From positions 1 through 52,159 of the forward strand of contig NZ_WNLA01000032.1 of assembly GCF_009720865.1 (NCBI RefSeq): 52,159 nt of DNA, in the 5' to 3' direction. This document shows, in pieces, positions 14,868 to 21,952 of this stretch. Both the position numbers and the translations under genes were made by a program. A model generated the notes under the pieces. It saw only the letters and a list, made by a program, of their open reading frames with translations, was not told where the DNA came from and did no database searches. Position 1 is the first letter of the stretch, and each line of letters opens with the position of its first letter. This DNA comes from Pseudoduganella ginsengisoli. Lineage in GTDB: Bacteria; Pseudomonadota; Gammaproteobacteria; Burkholderiales; Burkholderiaceae_D.

Positions 14868-17800
14868 TGAAGATGGCTAAATCGAGTAAACCGTTTCATG
14901 TGCAAGTGGCCGATCTGCTGATTGCTAAGCTGAAAGAAGGCACGGCACCATGGCAAAAGCCTTGGAAGGCCGGTGATCCGTATTTGTTCATGCCTATGAA
15001 CCCGACTACCGGCAAGCGGTACAAGGGCATCAACGCTATGTATCTTATGGCCCAGGGGCGCACCGATCAGCGATGGCTGACCTATAACCAGGCGCAGGAT
15101 ATCGGCGCCCAGGTCCGCAAAGGCGAAAGCGGAACGCCAATCCAATATTGGAAATTTTCAGAAGAGCAGATAAAGCGTGACGAGGCAGGCAAGCCCATCA
15201 AGGACGAGAAAACGGGGGAGTTCCAAAAGGTCACTGTCATGCTGGAGCGCCCGCGAGTATTCTTCGCTACGGTGTTCAATGCGGAGCAAATCGACGGTAT
15301 GCCCCCCCTTCAACGCTTTGCACGCGATCAGACTTGGACGCCAGTTGAGCGTGCCGAGAAAATCCTTAAAGCATCGGGCGCCTCTATCCAGCACAGTGAA
15401 CAAGACCGGGCTTTCTATCGGCCCAGTACCGACAAAATCCACATGCCGGAAAAGCATCTTTTTCCGGCCGCCAGCAACTACTATGCAACTGCTTTGCATG
15501 AGCTTGGCCATTGGACCGGGCATGATTCCCGGCTTGGGCGTGATCTTGCAAATCCCTTTGGAAGCGAAGGATACGCCAGGGAAGAACTACGCGCGGAAAT
15601 TTCCAGCATGATTCTTGGAAACGAGCTGGGGATTGGCCACGATCCCGACCAGCACGCTTCTTACGTCAAATCCTGGATCAAAGTTCTTGAAGAAGATCCG
15701 ATGGAGATTTTTCGGGCTTCCGCAGATGCCGAGAAGATCCATGGATTTATTTTGGCGTTTGAACAAAAGCAGTTGCAATCTACCGTTGCAGAAAGGATCG
15801 AAATGCAGCAACCTAAGACGCTGCCCGTACCGCAACAAGGTCGCTTGGTCGACAGCTTGCAGAAAATCGGTATGTCGCAGGATGACGCAAACGTGACCAG
15901 CGCGCGCCGTGATTTGCTGGTGGCAACCGCCGATACCCTAGCGGTTGACCAGGCCGCTTTTGCCGACGCCACTATGGCCGCATTCGGGTTCACTATCCCG
16001 ACAGATTGGAGCGGTGAAACGCAAGTAGTCGGCATGCTTAAAAGGGATGACGAAGTTATCCCGGCGGCACAAGTCAGCGCAGATCCCGAATTCTTCACCG
16101 TGTATGCGCGCGGCGCCGATGGCACGCATACTTGGCTGACCGACGCCCCAAACCAGGAGCTGGCCAAAGACCTGGAAAGCCGACTGCTGCTGATCGACGC
16201 CTATTCCCAACCCAATACGTTTAATCGTGACGCGAAGCTGGCGAGGTTACAGGAACAGTGGGTAAACGAAAGCCCCAACAGCACTGAGCAGGAAAAGACC
16301 CATGCACGCGAGATCCGCAGAATTGCAGATGCCGCAGCGCTGGTCGAAGCTGCGCCGGCCGCGATGCAAACTGTACCAGGCGCAGATATGCCGGCTTCGG
16401 TGCAATCGACTAAGGCGGATCGGACCTACATCAAAGTGCCTTTCCGAGAAAAAAACGAAGCAAAGGATCTCGGCGCACGCTGGGACCGAGCAGAGCAACT
16501 TTGGTACATCCCACCTGGTAAGGATCTAACGGCTTTTGCCAAGTGGGAAATCGTTCTCACGTCTTCCCAGGCGTTGGCCCAGCAGAACATCGAACCACAA
16601 GATGCGCCGGTCTTGGCCCAAAGCGATGGCGCCAAGGCCGCACAGATCGCCCTGCAGGCGGTCGAGAATCCGGCCGAAGAGATCCCAACTCAAACGGCCG
16701 CTGCTCCTGTAAAAGTCCCGGAAAATCGTCAATATCTGGCTGTCGAATACAGCCAACGTAAAGAGGCAAGCGCGGCCGGCGCCAAATGGGATGCTGGTGC
16801 TAAGTCCTGGTATGTTGGGCCGAACGCCGACATGGACAAATTGAAAAAGTGGCTCCCCGAGGCCGTCGTGGTCGAGCAGGCGCCGCCACTCAGCCCGAGG
16901 GAAGAGTTTGCCGACGCCCTGCGCGCGGCAGGCTTCATGATTTCAGGTGGCCTTACCGGCGCCGATGACGAACATCCGATTATGGATGGTAAGAAGCACC
17001 GGGTAGCGGTCGAAGGCGACAAGAAGGGCGCCACATCCGGTTTTTATGTCGGCCACCTGGACGGCCACCCGGCCGGCTACTACATGAACAACAAGACCGG
17101 CGCGCAGGACAAGTGGAAGAGTAAAGGCTACACACTTACCGACGAGCAAAAAGCCGTCATGCAAGCCGAGGCTGCGCAGAAGCTACAAGCTCGCGCCGAA
17201 GACGAACGCCTCCGGCATGAACATTCCGCAGCGCGCGTGGTCGGTCAATTGGCTAACGTGAAGCCGGCCCAGGACGATACTCCCTATATTGCTGCCAAGG
17301 GCATCAAGGCCCATCCTGGCGTGTTTGTCGACCGGGATAACAAGACTATGTACATTCCCGCATTCGACGTGCAGGGTAAGCAATGGACAATGCAATATAT
17401 CCAGGAAGACGGAACGAAGCGCTTTGCCAAAGACAGCCGAAAGGATGGTTGCTTTCATCCGGTCGGCGGCATGGATGCGTTGAAAGCAGCGCCGGCACTG
17501 GTCATCGGGGAAGGGTACGCTACGGCCGCCCAGGTTGCGGAAGCCGTAGGCTTCGCAACCGTCGCAGCCTTCGATAGCGGAAACCTGGAGGCCGTAGCAA
17601 AGGCACTGCACGAAAAGTATCCCGATAAGCCGGTAATCATCGTCGGTGACGACGACCGGCATCTTCTGATGACGCACGGCACGAACCCTGGCCGCACAAA
17701 AGCAGAATCCGCAGCTCAAGCAGTAGGCGGCAAGGCTGTATTCCCGATCTTCGCATCATCCGAGGCTACATACCCGGCCAGCCTTCCGCCGATCACTCAG

Positions 17801-18133
17801 GACGCCTATAAAGCGCACCTGGCCGCAGAGCAGCGGCTTGCGGATGCTGCGGAGGGCAAAGCGACATTGAAATCTGGTGAAGCAGAAACGCTCAAGGATT
17901 CTATGCTGAGCGCGGCGCAGCTTTCGGCCCTGGCCCACATGAAGAAGCACACGGATTTCAACGACCTGGCCACCAAGAGCAATCTTGGTCGGGATGGTGT
18001 CGAACGCCAGATGAGAGCCGCTGTGGACTGGGCCATTGAAAAGCATGTTTCCAGGGCTGAGCAAGACCAGGTACAGCAGCAAGAGCAGAACCGCACGCAG
18101 GGCCACGAGCGCAAGCGCGCGGCTACCCTTTAA
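14867..18133 (+). CDS. traC: TraC, ArdC-type N-terminus fused to TOPRIM DNA primase
   Basis: A 1088-residue primase, near RK2 TraC1 in length, that primes the transferred strand and can be exported with it. Residues about 10-300 are the ArdC-type ssDNA-binding/antirestriction domain with the zincin motif HELGH (211-215). Two DUF5710-like copies lie at about 520-565 and 620-665 (each with GA.WD and W.Y). A KfrB/LtrC-like stretch follows, and then the TOPRIM primase core with EGYATA near 882 and VGDDDRH near 926. ATG 14867 overlaps the traD stop; ATG 14873 is possible. A strong terminator follows. Confidence 0.93.
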   Translation: MKMAKSSKPFHVQVADLLIAKLKEGTAPWQKPWKAGDPYLFMPMNPTTGKRYKGINAMYLMAQGRTDQRWLTYNQAQDIGAQVRKGESGTPIQYWKFSEEQIKRDEAGKPIKDEKTGEFQKVTVMLERPRVFFATVFNAEQIDGMPPLQRFARDQTWTPVERAEKILKASGASIQHSEQDRAFYRPSTDKIHMPEKHLFPAASNYYATALHELGHWTGHDSRLGRDLANPFGSEGYAREELRAEISSMILGNELGIGHDPDQHASYVKSWIKVLEEDPMEIFRASADAEKIHGFILAFEQKQLQSTVAERIEMQQPKTLPVPQQGRLVDSLQKIGMSQDDANVTSARRDLLVATADTLAVDQAAFADATMAAFGFTIPTDWSGETQVVGMLKRDDEVIPAAQVSADPEFFTVYARGADGTHTWLTDAPNQELAKDLESRLLLIDAYSQPNTFNRDAKLARLQEQWVNESPNSTEQEKTHAREIRRIADAAALVEAAPAAMQTVPGADMPASVQSTKADRTYIKVPFREKNEAKDLGARWDRAEQLWYIPPGKDLTAFAKWEIVLTSSQALAQQNIEPQDAPVLAQSDGAKAAQIALQAVENPAEEIPTQTAAAPVKVPENRQYLAVEYSQRKEASAAGAKWDAGAKSWYVGPNADMDKLKKWLPEAVVVEQAPPLSPREEFADALRAAGFMISGGLTGADDEHPIMDGKKHRVAVEGDKKGATSGFYVGHLDGHPAGYYMNNKTGAQDKWKSKGYTLTDEQKAVMQAEAAQKLQARAEDERLRHEHSAARVVGQLANVKPAQDDTPYIAAKGIKAHPGVFVDRDNKTMYIPAFDVQGKQWTMQYIQEDGTKRFAKDSRKDGCFHPVGGMDALKAAPALVIGEGYATAAQVAEAVGFATVAAFDSGNLEAVAKALHEKYPDKPVIIVGDDDRHLLMTHGTNPGRTKAESAAQAVGGKAVFPIFASSEATYPASLPPITQDAYKAHLAAEQRLADAAEGKATLKSGEAETLKDSMLSAAQLSALAHMKKHTDFNDLATKSNLGRDGVERQMRAAVDWAIEKHVSRAEQDQVQQQEQNRTQGHERKRAATL

Positions 18134-18138
18134 ACCAT

Positions 18139-18170
18139 GTGGCCGGCGCTTCGGTGCCGGCATTTTTTCT
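18139..18170 (+). terminator. rho-independent terminator after traC
   Basis: A GC-rich 8-bp stem (GCCGGCGC / GTGCCGGC, one wobble pair) closed by a TTCG tetraloop and followed by ATTTTTTCT. It ends the traJ-C operon only a few bases ahead of the next start codon. Confidence 0.9.
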
Positions 18171-18175
18171 ATCTT

Positions 18176-18907
18176 ATGGAACTTATTTTTGCTGGAATAC
18201 TTGGCCTTGTGGTCGGTGTTGTTGTGTGCGTCGTATCTGTTCGACTTCCGCAATCAATGCAGGTTGACACGGATAATTTTGCCGCCCTGGTCAGTGGTAA
18301 AGAGCCGCCGCACGCACCGTTTCCAGTCCTGCCGATTGAGAGTCTAGCTCAGCTATTCCCGCTGTCGTTGCGAACGGTCGTGGCCTGCCTGCTATGCGCT
18401 TTGTTGTCTTTGATGACGATCTTCTTTTTTGGAGTAACCCCGCGCGGCCTGGCCGTGCTGTGCTTTACGTATATTCTCACAACCCTATTTGCCGTTGACA
18501 TCGAGGCTCAGCTTTTGCCTGATAGCTTGACCTATCCGCTGATGTGGCTTGGCCTACTGGTTAGTGTCAACGGAACGTTCGTTTCGGCGGATTCGGCCAT
18601 CATTGGGGCCATCTTAGGCTATATGGCCCTTTGGGCACTCGCGGCAAGCTATAAGTACGTCACAAATAATGATGGTATGGGTAATGGCGACTTCAAGCTA
18701 ATGGCAGCACTCGGCGCCTGGCATGGATATGAAAGCTTGTTTGCTATTCTAATAATCGCTTTCGCTGCTGCCTTTGTCGCGTGGTTGCTTCGTTTCGTCC
18801 GAATGTCGACTGAACGGCGGCAAGCGTTTGCCTTCGGCCCATATATGGCACTGGCCGGGTTGGCTAACTTCTACATAGATGCCAATAAGGCCATGAATCT
18901 AATCTAA
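18176..18907 (+). CDS. reduced type IV prepilin peptidase (PilD/PilU-like)
   Basis: A 243-residue polytopic aspartic protease of the A24 family. Catalytic Asp residues are D108 (FAVDIEAQLLPD) and D172 (GMGNGD). It should remove prepilin leader peptides for the pilus encoded at 27668-37416. The N-terminus keeps the GLVVG...VRLP stretch, but the Cys-rich cytoplasmic domain of two-domain enzymes is missing, so it may cleave without N-methylating, as R64 PilU does. ATG 18176 abuts the traC terminator and lacks a clear ribosome-binding site. It lies about 9 kb from the other pil genes, on the opposite strand. Confidence 0.87.
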   Translation: MELIFAGILGLVVGVVVCVVSVRLPQSMQVDTDNFAALVSGKEPPHAPFPVLPIESLAQLFPLSLRTVVACLLCALLSLMTIFFFGVTPRGLAVLCFTYILTTLFAVDIEAQLLPDSLTYPLMWLGLLVSVNGTFVSADSAIIGAILGYMALWALAASYKYVTNNDGMGNGDFKLMAALGAWHGYESLFAILIIAFAAAFVAWLLRFVRMSTERRQAFAFGPYMALAGLANFYIDANKAMNLI

Positions 18908-18908
18908 C

Positions 18909-19166
18909 ATGAACCCAAAGTATGCGCTAAATCTTAGCCTGTTCGTGAAGGATGATGGGCCGACGATTACAAAACATCAACTTAACCGGCTGATCGACCA
19001 TCTTCCAGACGATGCCGATATTTATCTCTTTACTAAGCTAGATTGCGTCACACGGGCCATGCAGATATCCGCCGAAGTTGGTACAACAGTCCTGTCGTTC
19101 TCGCTTACTGGCGATGTCATTGAAGAACCTCACGGAGTAAGTCTTATGGCTAGAGCAGCCGGTTGA
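18909..19166 (+). CDS. hypothetical protein, 85 aa
   Basis: Unrecognised. An 85-residue soluble protein without signal peptide or membrane segment. It starts one base after the prepilin peptidase stop, which suggests translational coupling. No ribosome-binding site is visible. The sequence is mixed alpha/beta in character with no known motif. Confidence 0.55.
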   Translation: MNPKYALNLSLFVKDDGPTITKHQLNRLIDHLPDDADIYLFTKLDCVTRAMQISAEVGTTVLSFSLTGDVIEEPHGVSLMARAAG

Positions 19167-19254
19167 ATCCTGATGTGGAAGAGAAGGCGCGGCGTGTTGG
19201 AATTGCCGCTGTAGAGATCGCAATTAGATAAATCCAAGAACTGCAATCAAAACC

Positions 19255-19638
19255 ATGACGAACAAACCAAGTCGCTTGCGAACCAAAAAAAATATCCCAA
19301 GCGGGGGAGACTGGACAGACCACGCCAAACAGTATTATGACCATTGCAAACACATGACAACGCTATCGGCTGGCTCAATGCTGCTGATGGTGACGATGTA
19401 CGATAAGCTCAGCAAAGCACCTAAGTCGACTGGTCTTGTACCACTAAGCGTTACGCTCTACCTTATATCTTTAGCGGCGGCTTTATTCGCTATGCTTGGC
19501 TTTGCTTCTTATTCAAGAGGGAGAGAGGGCACGCCAAATGATCCGAGCGATATTGCCATTAACGCATTCATAGTCGCCATGGTTTTGTTCTGGCTAGGGT
19601 CTATGTCGCTGGCATGGTTTATGTGGAAGAACGTATAA
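19255..19638 (+). CDS. hypothetical membrane protein, 127 aa
   Basis: Unrecognised. The N-terminal ~55 residues are hydrophilic (WTDHAKQYYDHCKH), followed by two hydrophobic segments at about 65-83 and 102-122, with a short polar loop (RGREGTPNDPSD) between them. Coding character is supported by ordinary codon use and by the close next gene, 10 bp downstream. Small membrane proteins next to conjugation genes can act in surface or entry exclusion, but nothing in the sequence shows that here. Confidence 0.6.
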   Translation: MTNKPSRLRTKKNIPSGGDWTDHAKQYYDHCKHMTTLSAGSMLLMVTMYDKLSKAPKSTGLVPLSVTLYLISLAAALFAMLGFASYSRGREGTPNDPSDIAINAFIVAMVLFWLGSMSLAWFMWKNV

Positions 19639-19648
19639 GGAAAATTGC

Positions 19649-19861
19649 ATGCCTAATAAATTCACATTTGCACGAGTGGCGATAATCACTTCGGCGGCTT
19701 CGTTTGCTATTGGTGCCGTGACTTTCGCCAACCAACACCCATTCGCATGGCCTGCATATCTCGAAGCTATTTTTGCTGTGGCTGTTGCAGCCGTTGGAGG
19801 CTATTTGATTGGGCGTAACCAACCGGATAGTACAGAGCCCGTCCACAACGTTCCGAAGTAA
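19649..19861 (+). CDS. hypothetical membrane protein, 70 aa
   Basis: Unrecognised. A 70-residue protein with two hydrophobic segments (about 8-27 and 35-54), a short loop between them and a polar C-terminal tail. An AAGGAAAATT ribosome-binding site precedes the ATG. It probably shares a transcript with the flanking small genes. Confidence 0.6.
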   Translation: MPNKFTFARVAIITSAASFAIGAVTFANQHPFAWPAYLEAIFAVAVAAVGGYLIGRNQPDSTEPVHNVPK

Positions 19862-19876
19862 AAAGGAAAAAACAAA

Positions 19877-20158
19877 TTGACGAGCACTGCACTCAATGAA
19901 ACCGAAAAGTCTGCACTTCGTGCGGCCTCCGAGGCTTTCTTATTAATCCGTATGCTGGCGTCTCGCCCAATGTCCGGCGAAGCCCAACAGATTATCCGTG
20001 ACATGGCCGATGCGTTCCATAACGTCCCTGTCCATTGCGCCGGCTCAGTGGAACAGCGGCAGGCGAATGCATTTCTGATCGAGGATGCCATTCGTGATGC
20101 GATCCGCGCCCAAAATAAGTACGGCTTGGTAAGCAGTCACCTGCCGACGCAAGTCTAA
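19877..20158 (+). CDS. hypothetical protein, 93 aa
   Basis: Unrecognised. A 93-residue, mostly helical soluble protein, starting at TTG 19877 behind AAAAAGGAAAAA. The segment RMLASRPMSGEAQQIIRDMA and the later QRQANAFLIEDAIRDAI look like amphipathic helices. It is the last gene before repeat array B, which begins 11 bp after its stop. Confidence 0.6.
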   Translation: MTSTALNETEKSALRAASEAFLLIRMLASRPMSGEAQQIIRDMADAFHNVPVHCAGSVEQRQANAFLIEDAIRDAIRAQNKYGLVSSHLPTQV

Positions 20159-20168
20159 GGGAAACGAC

Positions 20169-20470
20169 GTGGCGGGCGCCGCCGGCAAGCGCATCGAGCG
20201 GCAACACAGCGCCGGCCGGCGCCTGGTCGGCCAACTGCACGGCCTGGTCGCGGTCGACGTGGCCGGCGCACGAGCTGGTGAACGTGGCCGGCGCCGCCGG
20301 CAAGCACATCGAGCGGCAACACAGCGCCGGCCGGCGCCTGGTCGGCCAACTGCACGGCCTGGTCGCGGTCGATGTGGCCTGCGCACGAGCTGGTGAACGT
20401 GGCCGGCGCCGCCGGCAAGCGCATCGAGCGGCAACACGGCGCCGGCCGGCGCCAGGTCGGCCAACTGCAA
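20169..20470. repeat. GC-rich 115-bp tandem repeat array B
   Basis: About 2.6 copies of the same 115-bp unit as array A; the anchor GGCAA recurs at 20200, 20315 and 20430. Copies here differ from array A at shared positions (for example CACAGC or CACGGC after GGCAA rather than CGTGGC), so each array has homogenised within itself. Both arrays point the same way. The frames read through it are not genes, since 115 is not a multiple of 3. Confidence 0.9.
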
Positions 20471-20489
20471 AACCGCCTGGACACACTGA

Positions 20490-20509
20490 TATACTGTACG
20501 CGCATACAG
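20490..20509 (+). promoter_or_regulatory. LexA-type SOS box over a -10 element
   Basis: CTGTACGCGCATACAG at 20494-20509 fits the LexA consensus CTGT-N8-ACAG exactly and is palindromic apart from one pair. It overlaps TATACT (20490-20495), a good -10. The downstream gene at 20528 would then be repressed by host LexA and induced by DNA damage. Confidence 0.75.
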
Positions 20510-20527
20510 CTATCTGACGGGGGGATT

Positions 20528-20872
20528 ATGGAACGGGACGTGGTGGTAGTTCTCTATGAGAACGAAGGGGCGCCAATACCGAGGCACAGGCTGGCATTCC
20601 CGAAGCCGGCGCACGAAGGCTTGTTCCAGATCGGGGACGAGATCGATACGGAACTCAAGCGAACAATGCCGATTGCGCGGTTACGGTCAGCTGAGGGCGC
20701 GGGTGACGATGTGTTGCCGCCGCTGCGTGATGCAAAGCTATTGTGGCAAAGGCGTGGCGTGGCCTGCTACACAGGGGTGGAGATGGAGTGCGATCTCAGC
20801 CGGCGGCGCACGGGGCAGTCATGGAAGGTATTTCTCGCTGGCTACCAGGGGCGTGGGCAAGACCCGGATTAG
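20528..20872 (+). CDS. hypothetical protein under a LexA box, 114 aa
   Basis: Unrecognised. A 114-residue charged soluble protein; ATG 20528 follows a G-rich stretch (GACGGGGGG) and lies 18 bp after a LexA-type operator. The frame is open further upstream through repeat array B, but that extension crosses the promoter and is rejected. Nothing in the sequence matches UmuD, ImuA or a polymerase. It marks the start of the accessory segment next to the backbone. Confidence 0.6.
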   Translation: MERDVVVVLYENEGAPIPRHRLAFPKPAHEGLFQIGDEIDTELKRTMPIARLRSAEGAGDDVLPPLRDAKLLWQRRGVACYTGVEMECDLSRRRTGQSWKVFLAGYQGRGQDPD

Positions 20873-21046
20873 CCATTGGGATGGAGCTAAGCATCCGCAA
20901 GCAAGGCCTGGTAGCTTTCGATGTCAACGGCTTGAGATAAATAGTACGGTCGTTCGCATAATTTGCATTATGTCAAATTGGCAACATTACTTTATTTGCA
21001 TTATTGCAATTTGCATGACTGCTCTACGGTGCTTTTCCTTCCTAGA

Positions 21047-21379
21047 TTACTCGGGGGGCTTTCGGACTATCGTTGCAGCTACGCCTAAGTCATATTGGAG
21101 CATGGAAAAATGCACTAGGACTCCATGAAAGAACCACGCCAACCGCCGCCGCATGGGATTATCAATCCCTCCATCCGAGGCATCGCTCCAAAAATCCCAA
21201 AACTGACTTTCAGCGATACCAATTTTAAACTTGTAAAGCACCAGGCCCAACACTTGAGCAAGTAGCCAAGCTCCAGCCAGTGTCCCAACCCACGTATGCT
21301 GTCCTGTAACAGTTTCTAGGCCGTAAATGGTGGATGCAAAGGCCATTGCGATGAAATACATCAAGGGAAAATTTCTCAT
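21047..21379 (-). CDS. hypothetical membrane protein, 110 aa
   Basis: Unrecognised. A 110-residue protein with two or three hydrophobic segments (about 3-18, 28-46 and 79-99). The ATG at 21379 follows AAGGATAACTCC; the longer frame from 21421 would start inside a 36-bp palindrome and is rejected. The AT-rich stretch 20940-21046 beyond its end shows no gene. Confidence 0.58.
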   Translation of the reverse strand: MRNFPLMYFIAMAFASTIYGLETVTGQHTWVGTLAGAWLLAQVLGLVLYKFKIGIAESQFWDFWSDASDGGIDNPMRRRLAWFFHGVLVHFSMLQYDLGVAATIVRKPPE

Positions 21380-21397
21380 GGAGTTATCCTTCACTTT

Positions 21398-21433
21398 TGA
21401 TGAATTAACGTGACTAGTCACGTTAATTCATCA
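21398..21433. promoter_or_regulatory. 36-bp perfect palindrome
   Basis: An 18-bp half-site repeated with no spacer around the centre ACT|AGT, with core ACGTGACTAGTCACGT. It lies 19 bp upstream of the minus-strand gene starting at 21379 and 13 bp beyond the end of the gene at 21446-21853. A stem without a loop or T-tract argues against a terminator; it looks like a dimeric repressor operator. No matching regulator is encoded nearby. Confidence 0.7.
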
Positions 21434-21445
21434 TAGGTATAAATG

Positions 21446-21853
21446 CTATCGCAATTCCTTCCAACCCCACATTAGCGCATCCTCAATGATAGTCAGGTCT
21501 ACTGGTTCAGGAAGTGCACCAGGTAAAACAATCGTGGTCGTGCTCCACGGTTCAGGTGGTTTGTGCATACTCATTTCACTTGATGGCCACAAAGCAGCGT
21601 TGCGCGAGCGCAGCGCGACGCGAATCGCCAATATCGGCAATTCTTCATCGTTGTAAAGCGTTACATGCAGACCGCCATGCTCGATGCGCGCAACGCCAGA
21701 GTATGGCCCGGCCCACGGCATTGGCACTGGCCGCACGCCGCAGACTGCGTTAGATATCCAAGCCTGCGCGGCGCTAACAGCCATGTCCGGCACGTGGTCG
21801 CGGTATGATCGACGTATCCGGGCGGTATTGTTGTTGATGTGTGTAATAAACAT
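21446..21853 (-). CDS. hypothetical protein, 135 aa
   Basis: Unrecognised. A 135-residue soluble protein with many Trp and Pro residues (WISNAV, PWAGPYSG, EPWSTTTIVLPG, WGWKEL). No signal peptide. It sits between the palindrome at 21398 and the acetolactate-synthase-like gene, all on the minus strand, with about 100 bp between its start and the end of that gene. Confidence 0.55.
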   Translation of the reverse strand: MFITHINNNTARIRRSYRDHVPDMAVSAAQAWISNAVCGVRPVPMPWAGPYSGVARIEHGGLHVTLYNDEELPILAIRVALRSRNAALWPSSEMSMHKPPEPWSTTTIVLPGALPEPVDLTIIEDALMWGWKELR

Positions 21854-21952
21854 GAGGCTCCCTATTTGTATCTACCGCGCAGCGGAACCGCGCATAGTAC
21901 CAGAGAGCACAAGGAGCTGAGCATTAGGGGCCGCATCACGGCCCCTACTCCC

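Noticed and set aside
19992..20527. Long frames on both strands through array B, including an extension of the 20528 gene
   Set aside because: Same repeat artefact; the extension would run over the LexA box and promoter.
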